Source of the DNA: Prostheceraeus crozeri
Lineage: Eukaryota; Platyhelminthes; Polycladida; Euryleptidae
Direction: 5' to 3'
Assembly (NCBI GenBank): GCA_907163375.1
Contig: CAJQUW010009011.1
Coordinates: 310,001 to 374,000 of the forward strand
DNA length: 64,000 nt
Part shown: in pieces, positions 1-10,325 of the stretch
Numbering within the stretch: the stretch's first letter is position 1
Layout: each line of letters begins with the position of its first letter
Position numbers and translations under genes: made by a program
Notes under the pieces: generated by a model
Told to the model about the DNA's origin: nothing
The model's database searches: none
The model's input: the letters and a program-made list of their open reading frames with translations, nothing else

Positions 1-1400
1 TTTTGACAGTCACGTTTTCTCGCTCTCACCTTTCATTTAAGCCATCGTTCGACTCTCTACGATTACCAGAAGCCGAGTTGAAAAAACTCTGTCGTTTTTT
101 CAAACTATGCAAAAAAATAGGAAACGAAACCTTCCACAGATCTGAAAAGGTAGGATCCTAGAGAACAAATGGCGATGTTTCCACTAAAAGAAACCGGAGC
201 TCTTCATTCACTTTCATTCCTGTGATAGTCGTAACCAAAGTAGGCTACAATTTAACATTTTCACGAAAAAAAATCCTTAGTGTCAGACCCATAGTGAAGA
301 AGATTTCGAAAAAATTTTGTGTGCGAATTTCAACGCCAAGCCTTGATAGAAGTTTGTTTCACATGTTTCTGAGCAACTTTGGTCGAAACATCACTTTTGA
401 CAAAGTTCGACTGGAGGGGGGAGGGTGTTTTTTCATCGACACATCACTGACCCAATTTTTGACGAGAAACACGATGGGAGGGGTCTCGGAGCTCAATTCT
501 GTTTTTTTTTCACGAAAAAATCCTAAGTGTCGGGATCCCATAGTGAAGGTTAGCACTTTTCTCTCGAATTGACTTGAAAATCACCCTACTCATGTAAAAT
601 TGTACGTAGATTCCGAATCTGCCCTCCGTTTGTCCATCCAGATACTACTTCACCCCGAAATACGACCTTTCTTATTCCAAAACATCCACTTTCTAACTCT
701 AACGTTTTTCGGAGATTCCTGACATTTTCAAGTCACTTTCCCCTCTAAACCAAGGAACACTTGGACAAACGATGCCTTCCACTGCATTGGTCTCACTCTT
801 AGCGTTCAAACGAGCCATGGCACGACTTTTCTACGATCACTCCCACCAAAGTTGGAAGTTTGACAGGAGGGGGGGGTCAGCACTTTTTCTTCCGATTGAC
901 CTGGAAATAACCTACCTAACCCAAAATTTCACGTAGAATCCGAATCTGCCCTCCGTTTATCTATCCGAACTCTCCTTCATGCCAAAACAGGTCCTTTCTC
1001 ATCCCAAAACGTCCAACACCTGCCCATTCTAACGCCGCCGTTTTCGGAGATTCCTAAAATCTTAAAGTCACTCTCCTCTCTAAACGAAGGAAAACCTACA
1101 CAAACGATGCTTTCCACTGCATTGGTCTTACTTTTAGCTTTCAAACGAGCTGTGGCACGACTCTCTACGATCACTCTCTCCCAAGTTGGAAGTCTGACAG
1201 GAGGGGGGGGGCTAGTTAGAACTTTTTCTCTCCGATTGAGCTGGAAATCACCTTACCGATGCAAAATTGCACTTAGAATCCGAATCTGGCCTCGGTTTGT
1301 CCATCCGGACACTCCTTCAGCCCGAAATATTGCCTTTCTCATCCCAAAACATCCAACACCTGCCCTTTTCTCACCGGAGACGTGAACAACCAACACCACA
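1..1400. repeat. Tandem array of ~327-340 bp GC-richer units
   Basis: A shared segment beginning CCGAATCTG recurs at 612, 940 and 1280, and the GAC/GAG-TGGAAAT junction recurs at 571, 898 and 1238, giving a period of roughly 327-340 bp. Each unit carries a run of G (GGAGGGGGG) and a CACGACTCTCTACGATCAC-like block. An earlier, more diverged pair of blocks (about 258-300 and 511-550) shares TCCTTAGTGTCAGACCC-like text. The array decays after about 1380. Open frames across it are short and change with each unit, so I see no gene. The same family appears in reverse orientation at 38.6-39.1 kb. It could be satellite DNA or the internal repeat of a larger element. Confidence 0.75.
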
Positions 1401-2931
1401 CAACCTCATAGGAGGGGGGGACGGTGTCCGAGTCCTCCCAGCACATCCTTGGCCATGTCCTTCCTCTCTTCAGAGGGGGGGCTGAGTCAGCATGATGACT
1501 CAGCAGCGATGACTCATCGCTGCACCGCACTGGCCTTCCTTTTGCCATTGGGTTACTACTTACAATCCATGAAATTCAAAGATATTTAATTGTTTAAATG
1601 GGCTAGATGAGAAATAGATGCCTAAATTTAAACCCATTTTAGTACGGTCCTTATCGTGGCAAAAAAAGCATTACGGCAATGGGGTGAAATTGCTGTTTTT
1701 GTCGGCTGTACCGTGTGCAATGTGACAAAAAGGCTTGGAAAATGCACATGATGTAAAGCATAATTCACTGATATTGTATGATAAGTTTCAAGAATATTCG
1801 TTCAGTAGTTTCTCTGAAAAAAATTGTTAAAGATGAGAGCGGTAATACAGCAATTTAATGCAGTACTATCAATTTGGAAGAAAAGATATTCACATGAAGA
1901 CTGATGAGTATTAATAAACACACAACTCCCTCTGTAGAATTAATGACCATTAACAAATTCTGTCAGAATCCGAATATTATACTGAGCAATTGGCTATTAA
2001 TGAGCCTCAGCCATGTCAACAACGCTCTTCGAGTTATTCATCAGGCTGAAGCTATAATATGGATCCATGTGTTGCAAATAATTAACAGAGGACATTTTAG
2101 GTCCAACTGGAATCGATCTTCGCATGTCTGCCGATGTCAAAGATGTTGTCAATGTGCATTCGGTCCCTATCTCTCGAGGTAGACGGTCGGATTGATTGTG
2201 GTGCGCGTTTCTTGAACCACCGTTTCTGTTTTTTTCTGGCCTTCCTACGCGTCGGTTTTTCTTGAATTTTTCCCTTACCCTTCATCATCATCTTGTGCTC
2301 CTTTCGACGAGTAACCAAGTTTGGTTATTGGTTTCATACCCTTTTCATACCATTTGCTTCATACCCTCGTTCTATTGGCTGGCTCTGAGTGCGCGAGCTG
2401 ATCCTGTTACCTGTATCGATTTCTACCGCCTCCTCAGATGTCCCTACTGACATCTCGCGTTGATTATACATCTGCACAAAGACTGTCTTCTGCCTACTGC
2501 ATCCGCCCGGCGACGATCGATACTGTCCAACTGCTGACTGTGGCTTCATCACCTGCTGACGAGGAACTCCGCTTTTCCCTGCCAGTGGATGGTGAGATGA
2601 CGCCATGAGATCAGCTGATCAGCCGCCGCTCGCTTTCATGGATGGGGATACTCACGCGCGCCTGTTTGCAGAATCGGGAATAATCAAAGACAGTGGAAGA
2701 TATAAAGACTGTAAACTCGTAGAAAATTTGGAAACGGTATATATCTATTATGAGTACAAAAATATCCATGGTAGCTCCTATCTTCTAATGTATTAAAATT
2801 ATTCGATATCTTCGTTGAGGACAAATAAGTTGTTTCCAAAAGCTTAAGACACAGAGATAGGAGAGTTTCAGTCTTTGAGTATTGCATAGTCTTTGGGAAT
2901 AATAGCGTATGTCTCTCACGCAGACTCGTCA

Positions 2932-3003
2932 ACCGTGTGATGGTCTAGCGGTACAGTGCCCAACTCACCCGCGGAGGTTTGACTGTTCGATCCCCCTTTT
3001 TGC
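2932..3003 (+). other. tRNA-like Pol III box pair (degenerate SINE head or pseudo-tRNA)
   Basis: TGGTCTAGCGG (2941-2951) matches an A box and GTTCGATCC (2985-2993) matches a B box, about 34 bp apart as in a tRNA gene. The segment between them resembles the anticodon arm of tRNA-Glu, with CTC in the loop position, but the arms do not pair well. It is therefore not a functional tRNA. It lies in the 5' part of the LINE and is probably a tRNA-derived SINE head inserted there, or an internal Pol III-like promoter remnant. SINE boundaries could not be found. Confidence 0.45.
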
Positions 3004-3162
3004 CATCGAGAACAGTCTTGTTTTGCTCTACGCGTTCTCTCATTTGCATGTCTGCACAGCACCCCAGATACTCGGATTGATGACCTACGTCGTCTTCAAC
3101 ACAAACCTTGTATCTGTATTCCGAGAGTTACAGGGCGTCGTCTGTTCTTTCATGGGATTTTC

Positions 3163-4347
3163 GTGCAGCACATTCCTGTCCTGGCCACTAACTCAAAACA
3201 TGGGGCTTCTTCCCAAGACACTGACCATCGTCCTCGTTCACGCTATCCTCCCAGACTTGGTCCATGCCATTCTTACCATGTCCATCGCCATCTGCGTTAT
3301 CCTGAAATTGTTTCAACTGTGCATCGGAGAACTCGGGAAGTTGTGCCCATCTCACTTCCATCTATTTTTCTCACCATTATCAGATCCTTGAGGAACAAGA
3401 TTGATGACCTATCTATTCAAATCAAGAAGTGTAAGCCTGGTATGGCGATTATCGTTGAGTCATGGTTGGATGACACGACAGATGACAGTGGACTTCATAT
3501 TCCTAATTATGATGTCTTGCGGAGAGACAGAGGATCAAATGGTGGAGGCATTCTGGTGTATTGCCACCAATTCTATTCAGCTGTATTATGCAATTGTGTT
3601 CCTGCTACTTCCCAAGATTGCAAAACTGAGCTGCTCTGTTTTATCTTGCATCCCAGTAACATTTTTGTGATTGTGATCTACCATCCTTACTGGGGAAGTT
3701 CGTCGTTCCATTCGTATATCATTGACTCACTGCTGAAGCTGGTTAATCATGGTCGTCAATCTCATTCTATCGAGAATATCATTATAGCGGGAGATTTTAA
3801 CGGACTTTCTGAACGTGTAGGCACTATCAACTCACTCATCAACACGAAAAGCTTGTTTGATTTTCCTACTCGGGGTGGCTCACAACTGGATTTTGTTCTG
3901 TGCGATGGTGCTAATTCCTACTTGGACTCTGTCCTTTTACCTCCGATCGGTCGCTCAGATCATTCGGTTATTTACTGTCCCACTAAAAAGGTCTTGCCGC
4001 CACCCACATCAACCAAAGCAAAGTTCCGTGTAAAAACGCCCTCGGCTTGTGCTGAGTTTGGTCTTGAATTAACGAACAATGATCGATTGGCCTCCCTTCT
4101 TTCTGAGAGTGATGTTAACTCTGTGACTGATACGTTTATTGAGGAAGTTGGCAATTTACTTGACAGACACTTTCCAGAACGCTCTGTTAGAATGAGGAGT
4201 GATGACAAGCCCTGGGTCAAATCTTCTTTGAAACATTTAATCAATCAGACAGACCGTGCTTACAAGGAAAATAAGACCCTAAAGTATTTACGCCTTCGTG
4301 AATCTGTTATCCAGCATGTGATTAAGTTGAAGAGTGATTATCTAGTG
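3163..4347 (+). pseudogene. LINE ORF2, endonuclease part
   Basis: The open frame encodes an APE-type endonuclease of non-LTR retrotransposons. Visible signatures in order are SLRNKIDDLSIQ at the domain start, the acidic motif VESWLDD, NGGGILVY, IIIAGDFN (about 3787) and GRSDHSVIYCP (about 3955), which supply most of the metal-binding and catalytic residues. The first catalytic motif, normally N-x-x-S, reads IIRS here and so appears changed. The first ATG at 3163 is only the first in an open frame; the real ORF2 start probably lies upstream. The frame is cut at 4348 by the hAT insertion, after which the last residues come from transposon DNA. Confidence 0.8.
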
Positions 4348-5741
4348 CAGGGGTTCTCAACACGTGGCCCGCGGGCCATTTTGTGGCCCGCAAGCTTGTT
4401 GGCGGTGGCCCGCGATGAAACGAGTGAGCAAGACATGCGTATATTTGACGGCTTGTCAATTGAGCTTGTCTATCAGTTTAAGAACAGCTAATTTGTAGCG
4501 GACGGCGACAAACGTGATGTGCGCACGCTATTTCTCCCACTCAATTCAATGAGAAGCTCTGTAGAGAAAAGTGAAGCAAGCTGCAGCCGTAGCAAACAGA
4601 TCATACATGTCAATTGTTCAAAACTTACATAGCTGAAGTTCAAATCGATTTTGACAATCGATTTCAAGATTTTAATGACCTTATTCATTTGATAGGATTT
4701 ATGAGAAATCCTGTAGAAGCAAATGTTGAAATCTGTGCAGGTCAATTCGAAAAATTTGGCGTGAATGGAGCTGTTGGTGAGCTGCAATTGATTGCGCTGA
4801 GAAATAGTGGTGTTGTTCAAGAATGCGTTAGAGGTGCAACAACTATGGTTGATATGTGGTTTGACATTCCTGAGGATGAGAAGTATGCAGATATTCGACG
4901 ATGTGGACTTAGGCTTCTTGCAATGTTCGGATCAACTTACCACTGTGAGTCTTCGTTCTCTACACTCAACTACATAAAAAACAAATATCGATCACGCTTG
5001 ACTAACGCAAATGTACAAAACATGATGCGTCTTGCATTAACCGGTTTGAAACCAAGATTCGTCAAGTTGACAAAAGCAAAGCCTGGACAAGTTTCTCACT
5101 GACACAATTAATAGCATTTATGATGTTTTGGATGAAGCCATTTCTATTTTTCTGTTGCAATTTATAATTATAATATCATTATTGGATTATCATCATTCTT
5201 CTCAATTTAAACAAGGAGTGTTTATATTCATGTACGCATGCATACATAATATGTAATATTTCCCAAACGTTAGCATTCATCCAATGAATGTATGCCTCCC
5301 TCCCTCCCTCTCTTTATCTATAAGCGTTGCATATTTTGTGAATGCGCATTAGGCTTCAACAAAAACGATAAACTCTCACTGGCAATAAATTTTCAAAACC
5401 ACATGCGTTTTGTAAAAGTATACATGTATACAGAGTTACAGATCTATCCTATAAGCTAGGTAAGCTTATATAGTACCTTCTAATTATGCCAATAGGTCCA
5501 TACCCTACCTCTACTTAATCATCACGAAACAAAAAAAAAATTTCAGAAGGATTATTAATGAAACATAAATAGGCCTATAGGCGCTAGTCAACTCTAACTA
5601 ATAACGGTACCTATGTATAAACAATATAATAGGCATACAGGGGTTCTTTGGTCATATATTCAGTCGATTGGTCCGGTAGTATATTCATTAGAAAAATGCC
5701 ACGAAATGTGGCCCGCCGAATTTTTGAGTTGAGAACCCCTG
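4348..5741 (+). mobile_element. hAT transposon, internally deleted, with perfect TIR and TSD
   Basis: The element starts CAGGGGTTCTCAAC and ends with its exact reverse complement GTTGAGAACCCCTG. It is flanked on both sides by the 8-bp direct repeat ATCTAGTG (4340-4347 and 5742-5749). This is the classic hAT signature; the start followed by GTGGCCCGCGGGCC is like Charlie-type elements. At 1394 bp it is much shorter than an autonomous copy. It retains only the C-terminal part of a transposase. It interrupts LINE ORF2, so it is younger than the LINE. Confidence 0.93.
4614..5102 (+). pseudogene. hAT transposase C-terminal fragment
   Basis: The 162-aa frame carries the hAT C-terminal dimerisation region. 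Typical residues are seen in FGSTYHCESSFSTLNYIKNK, followed by YRSRLTNANVQNMMRLALT. The family's N-terminal BED finger and the main catalytic core are absent, because the element is internally deleted. The upstream stretch (QFEKFGVNGAVGELQLIAL) resembles the usual linker before the dimerisation helix bundle. It resembles the transposase branch that also gave rise to the domesticated GTF2IRD2/ZBED-like genes. It cannot transpose itself; it shows only which group the element belongs to. Confidence 0.8.
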
Positions 5742-5749
5742 ATCTAGTG

Positions 5750-7308
5750 AGCAGTTTCTCAAAGACACAATCTGCTGCAGATACGTGGTCATGTATTAAC
5801 TCGCTCATAGGTCGCGACAATGTCATTGCTAACAACTCCATTGATGCTTCTGCATTGTGCTATGCATTCTCATCTGTCTATGAAAACACTGATATCGCGA
5901 TAGTTTCGAGTGATGTGCCCTCTGTCCCTTTTGTCATAACCGAAAGGGATGTGATGGAAGTGATTTTCAGCCTTTGAAAAAGTTCTCCTGAACCTGGTGG
6001 CCTACCTACATGGCTCTACAAAGACTTGTGTGATCCTCTGGTCCCCATCATCCATCATGTCTGTACATTGAGTGTCAACAGTGGCATTTTCCCCGCTACT
6101 CTCAAGCGAGCGTATGTAGTGCCTATACCGAAATGCAAAAAACACAATTTACTGATTACCGACCAATCTCTATTTTGCCTGTTTTGGCCAAAATACTTGG
6201 TAAAATCATACTGAAGAACTGGTTTCATTCCATCTTGCCAAAGCTTTCAAGTGATCAATTTGCATTCATACCAAGACATGGACAGGGGACTGTTTGTTCA
6301 CTAACCTATATGGTCAATCGTATCTTGTCTCATTTGGATTCACCTGGTGCTATCAGACTTCTTATGGTGGATTTCACGAAAGCGTTCGACAAAATACCAC
6401 ATAACGTCATCATAAACTCGTTGTATTCACTTGCCACTCCTATTGAACTCATTAAATGGATTCAATCATACCTTGATTCTAGAGTGAAATGTGTGAAAAC
6501 AAATGGACAACTTTCTCCTTGGTACCCAGCTATTAGTGGAGTGCCCCAGGGAGGTGTCTTATCACCTCTTCTGTTCGCCATAGCTGTTAACGATTATCAT
6601 GCTCAACAACCAAATAGCACTCTCCTAAAATTCGTGGATGACTTTTTTATTATCCATGCCCTACGGCATGCCAGCGAAGATCATCTTAGTTCTGAACTTG
6701 ACCATCTGACTTACTGGTCTGAATCTCATGGATTCAAACTTAACAACAATAAGACGAAAGTGATTAACATACAAACGAAATGGTCCATTGTTTTGGCTCC
6801 ATTAGAAGATACAGCATCTAATTGTGAAATTGAAGCAGTAAAGACGGCAAAAATCTTGGGCATTACATTTGATGATCAGCTAACGTGGCACCATCACATT
6901 GAGAATGTCTTGAGCCGTGCCAGGAAAAGACTGTACATGCTCTACTCTCTTAAACGGATTAACGCTCCTCAGCGCATCATGTGGCTGGTATGCTGTACAC
7001 TCATACGATCGATAGCCAGCTACAGCTTTCCTGCATGGTGTAGCGTTAACAAAACTTGTTTCCGGCAGTTAACCCAATTTGAAGAACGTGTTTTCCGAAT
7101 TTTTCGGATTAAGGGGAAAATCAAATTTGCTGATTTTTGTGACTTGATGGCAAGACGCCTATCAAGTAAAGCGATGTGCCCTCAGCATCCCTTGCATGTG
7201 ATATTTGACAAATCATCATCTAGGTCTTCTACTCGCAAAAGATTCCTTCACAGGAAAGTGATGGCCAAAACCAAGCGGTTTCAGTCGTCTTTCATTAGAT
7301 TTGCTTAA
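5750..7308 (+). pseudogene. LINE ORF2, reverse transcriptase part
   Basis: After the hAT insertion the LINE resumes with SSFSKTQSAADTW, then a long reverse transcriptase. Motifs in order are TDYRPISILPVLAKILGK, the catalytic VDFTKAFDKIPHNV (about 6367), SGVPQGGVLSPLLFAI (about 6535) and FVDD (6631-6642; more usual is Y/F-A-D-D). The C-terminal tail ends FQSSFIRFA at 7308. A TGA at 5975-5977 and a change of frame near 6140-6150 break the reading frame. The same C-terminal architecture is seen in the minus-strand LINE at 32.3-35.5 kb, so both belong to one clade. Confidence 0.88.
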
Positions 7309-7960
7309 CTTTCTTTCATGTTTTATCTTCTGTGATGTTGTACATGTGTTACGGGTGATGTTTAATTATCCCCAAAACATAAAGTTGAGAAACAAAAAGA
7401 GTAATTTGCTTCTGTAACATTCACTTTTCTTGAGGAGGAATGCAGGTGGCCCTCAGGAGGGCCGTTTAAGCGTTCACAGTCAAGTCGCACCACTGATAAT
7501 TGATTAAGTGTTTGTGTCCGTTCACTCCTTCTTCTCGTTCTCGCCTGTCTTCTCGTGAGCGTTTTGAAGTTGTTGATTTGCCGCCAGTCAGCGCATGTGC
7601 GCGAGCATGTATCGTAGAATTCTCTCTCCCACTCGCTCCTCACGCCTTGCCTTGATGAATGCACAATTAGAGGTCCCGCCGGCGTGTGTCCTGCTGTTTT
7701 TATAGGGAAGGCGAAATTGATAGTCTTCCATTCTCTTCCTTGGCAACTCGCACAGAAGGTTAAGAAATAAATTATTAAAGTTGGACAAGTGCTCCGAGAA
7801 AATAATAAAACCTGATAACTATCAGATACATCCTACCGAAGATTATCAAAATAAAATATGAAGCAAACTATTATTTACATCAATTGCGCTCCACGCTACA
7901 CATACCACTTCAGAATCTTGTTTTGAAGTGTAATAAAGCCATATTAATATTATTATTATT
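7309..7960 (+). other. LINE 3' untranslated region
   Basis: This follows the RT stop and ends in the (ATT)n tail. A GC-richer block (about 7440-7700) carries the orphan histone-like 3' signature on the minus strand. Open frames here are short and lack recognisable domains. Confidence 0.5.
7424..7463 (-). promoter_or_regulatory. Histone-type 3'-end processing signature (stem-loop plus purine element)
   Basis: On the minus strand the sequence reads AAACGGCCCT, CCTG, AGGGCCACC: a 6-bp stem with a 4-nt loop, preceded by AAAC and followed by ACC as in replication-dependent histone mRNAs. About 15 nt further on is CAAGAAAAG (7432-7424), like the purine-rich U7-binding element. The loop CCTG departs from the usual TTTC/TTAT. 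No histone coding sequence is found upstream on this strand, so it is an orphan signal within the LINE 3' region. Confidence 0.4.
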
Positions 7961-8722
7961 GTATATAACATACGTAGTATATGTTATTTGCTTTTATTTG
8001 CTTAAGCCAATTTTATATTAAATTTTCTGATAGTTAATATTTATTTTTTTTCTGTTGTATCATGTATTATCATACCACAAAATTACATATACACGTTAGA
8101 TTATTGCCAAACTTGGAAATCGCGTTTAGCGTGGCGGGGCAGCGGTGGGCACAGCAACGATATACATGTACAACCATGGCCAGGCTTAATTCGTACTTAT
8201 TACAAAGAAACAATCTGCATGATCAAAAGTAAAGACGCGGTTCATTTTTCTGTTCAGAAAAGTAATTTGGTCATGTATTTGGTGAATTGTAAGTGAACTT
8301 CACTCTGCTTTTATCTAAGAATGAAACAATTGGCTTTCATTTGTGCTATTCCTGTATAACATGCACTCGTCAGGTTAAATAATCAACTGACATAAAATAA
8401 TGCAATGAAGTCTAATTGAAAGAATTGTATCAATCTTATTTACAACTGGGTTTTGCAAGACATCTGAAAAAGTAGAATAGACTATTATTTGTTGCAATTT
8501 GGACGCTGTTTTCAGACATATACAAAAATTCCTTGATTTATCATTAAAATGCGTTTTGGTTCTGTAATTACTAAAAAGACGTAATGAAAAGGAATATGTG
8601 TTGCTCGCTTACAAATATTTTCAAATTCATGCAATATCAGCTGATTTTCACTGGTTTCGTTGCATACAAGGTAAAAACACGTCTATTTCTTATCTAGCCC
8701 TTTATAATATTAAATATCTTTG

Positions 8723-9036
8723 GACTGTGAAGAAAACAGGAATATTGTAGGCATAGAGTACGGATATATAGGTAGAGTGTCGACTCATAAAAGTATCTGC
8801 ACACAGTGAAAATATTTATATCAAAAGATTCAGTTTTTGAGGAGATTACGCTCCCGTGGTCCAAAAAATTATTTGAGCACTTTTGAAAAAAGTCAAAATT
8901 TGCCAATTTTTATACTACCGAGATGACTCTCCAATATAAGTAGCATGAAACAAGCTAGATATGAAAAGGAATGAATATTTGATAATAAGCAATCCTAACT
9001 CAGCGGAAATTAAGCTGATTATCAAAGGAATTTCAT
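8723..9036 (+). repeat. Spacer between opposed elements, diverged duplicate of 10.43-10.80 kb
   Basis: Blocks such as GTGTCGACTCA, AAAAGATTCAGTTTTT, ACTACCGAGATGA and GCGGAAATTAAG occur in the same order and orientation here and at 10.43-10.80 kb. This means the segment flanking the TIR element was duplicated along with it or is itself repetitive. At 10.71 kb the palindrome AAAGATATTAAATATCTTT looks like two element tips fused together. Confidence 0.6.
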
Positions 9037-10325
9037 CAAAGATATTTAACATTATAAAGGGCTAGATAGGAAATAGACGTGTTTTTACCTTGTGTGCAAC
9101 GAAACCAGTGAAAATCAGCTGATATTGCATGAATTTGAAAATATTTGTAAGCGAGCAACAAATATTCAATTTCATTACCTCTTTTTAGTAATTACAGAAC
9201 CAAAACACATTTTAAATAATTATCAAGGAATTTTTATACATGTCTGACAACAGCGTCCAAATTGCAACAAATAATAGTCTATTCTACTTTTTCAGATGTC
9301 TTGCAAAACCCAGTTGTAAATAAGATTGATACAATTCTTTCAATTAGACTTCATTGCATTATTTTATGTCAGTTGATTATTTAACCTGACGAGCGCATGT
9401 TATACAGGAATAGCACAAATGAAAGCCAATTGTTTCATTCTTAGATGAAAGCAGAGTGAAGTTCACTTACAATTCACCAAATACATGACCAAATTACTTT
9501 TCTGAACAGAAAAATGAACCGCGTCTTTACTTTTGATCATACAGATTGTTTCTTTGTAATAAGTACGAATTAAGCCTGGCCATGGTTGTACATGTATATC
9601 GTTGCTGTGCCCACCGCTGCCCTGCCAAGCTTGGAAATCGCGTTTAGCGTGGCGAGCGTGTCAATGTGCATTGTATAACATGCGTAATATAAAATTGGTT
9701 TTGCCAAATAAAAACAAACAACATATATTACGCATGTTATACAATGCACATTGACAACATCTTTGACATTGACAGACATCCGATGATCGATTCCACTTGG
9801 ACCTAAAGTGCCTTCTGTTAATTATTTACAACACATGGATCCATATTGCAGTTTCAGCCTGGTGAATAACTCGAAGAGCGTTGTTGACATGGCTGAGCCT
9901 TATTAATAGCCAATTGCTCAGTGTAATATTCGAATTCTCACTGAATTTGTTGATACTCATGAATTCTACAGAGGGAGTTGTGTGTTTATTAATACTCATC
10001 AGTCTTCATGTGAATATCTTTTCTTCCAAATTGATAGTACTGCACTAAATTGCTGTATCGCCACTCTCATCTTTAACAATTTTTTTCAGAGAAACTACTG
10101 AAGGAATATTCTTGAAACTTATCATATAGTATCAGTGGGTTGTGTTTTACATCATGTGCCATTTCCAAAGCTTTTTGTCGCATTGCACACGGTACAGCCG
10201 ACAAAACAGCAATTTTGCCCCATTGCCGTAATGCTTTTTTTGCCACGATAAGGACCGTACTAAAATGGGTTTAAATTTAGGCATCTATTTCTCATCTAGC
10301 CCTTTTAAACAATTAAATATCTTTG
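9037..10325 (+). mobile_element. Non-autonomous TIR element, intact-length plus copy (1289 bp)
   Basis: It begins CAAAGATATTTAACATTATAAAGGGCTAG and ends with the mirrored AGCCCTTTTAAACAATTAAATATCTTTG; quoted pieces here are read in two parts, since the TIR is about 45 bp and imperfect. Near the centre (about 9660-9752) a 32-bp perfect inverted repeat flanks an AT-rich loop; its arms start GTCAATGTGCATTG and end CAATGCACATTGAC. No transposase ORF is present. It is the reverse-oriented sister of 1577-8722, and together they make two large inverted repeats around the LINE. Confidence 0.72.

Larger units (their letters stand above)
2161..7960 (+). mobile_element. CR1/Jockey-group LINE carrying a nested hAT element
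   Basis: The boundaries come from the element it interrupts: host-element sequence breaks off after GTCAATGTGCATT at 2160 and resumes with GTATATAACATA at 7961. The right end is an (ATT)n run (7941-7960), typical of a LINE 3' tail. Without the nested hAT element the LINE is about 4.4 kb, near full length for this group. It holds an APE-type endonuclease (ORF from 3163) and a reverse transcriptase (5.75-7.3 kb). ORF1 is not recognisable in 2161-3100. Besides the hAT insertion, the coding part has an in-frame stop at 5975-5977 and a frameshift near 6140-6150, so it is dead. Confidence 0.8.
1577..8722 (-). mobile_element. Non-autonomous TIR element, minus copy, split by a LINE
   Basis: The ends read CAAAGATATTTAATTG at 1577 and TAAATATCTTTG at 8722, followed inward on each side by a GGGCTAGAT(A/G)-GAAATAGA motif, so the termini form an imperfect inverted repeat of about 45 bp. 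The halves 1577-2160 and 7961-8722 match, in reverse orientation, the uninterrupted copy at 9037-10325. The gap between the halves is exactly the 5.8-kb LINE at 2161-7960. No transposase is visible in the family's own DNA, so the copy is non-autonomous. No target duplication is convincing and I do not assign a superfamily. Confidence 0.7.

Noticed and set aside
2941-2993. Functional tRNA gene
   Set aside because: A and B boxes are good, but the acceptor, anticodon and T arms do not pair well, so only a pseudo-tRNA or SINE head is supported.
2909-3391. 160-aa plus-strand ORF overlapping the LINE endonuclease region
   Set aside because: It starts over the tRNA-like boxes and overlaps the recognisable ORF2 in another frame; its hydrophobic text has no domain. 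It is a shadow ORF.
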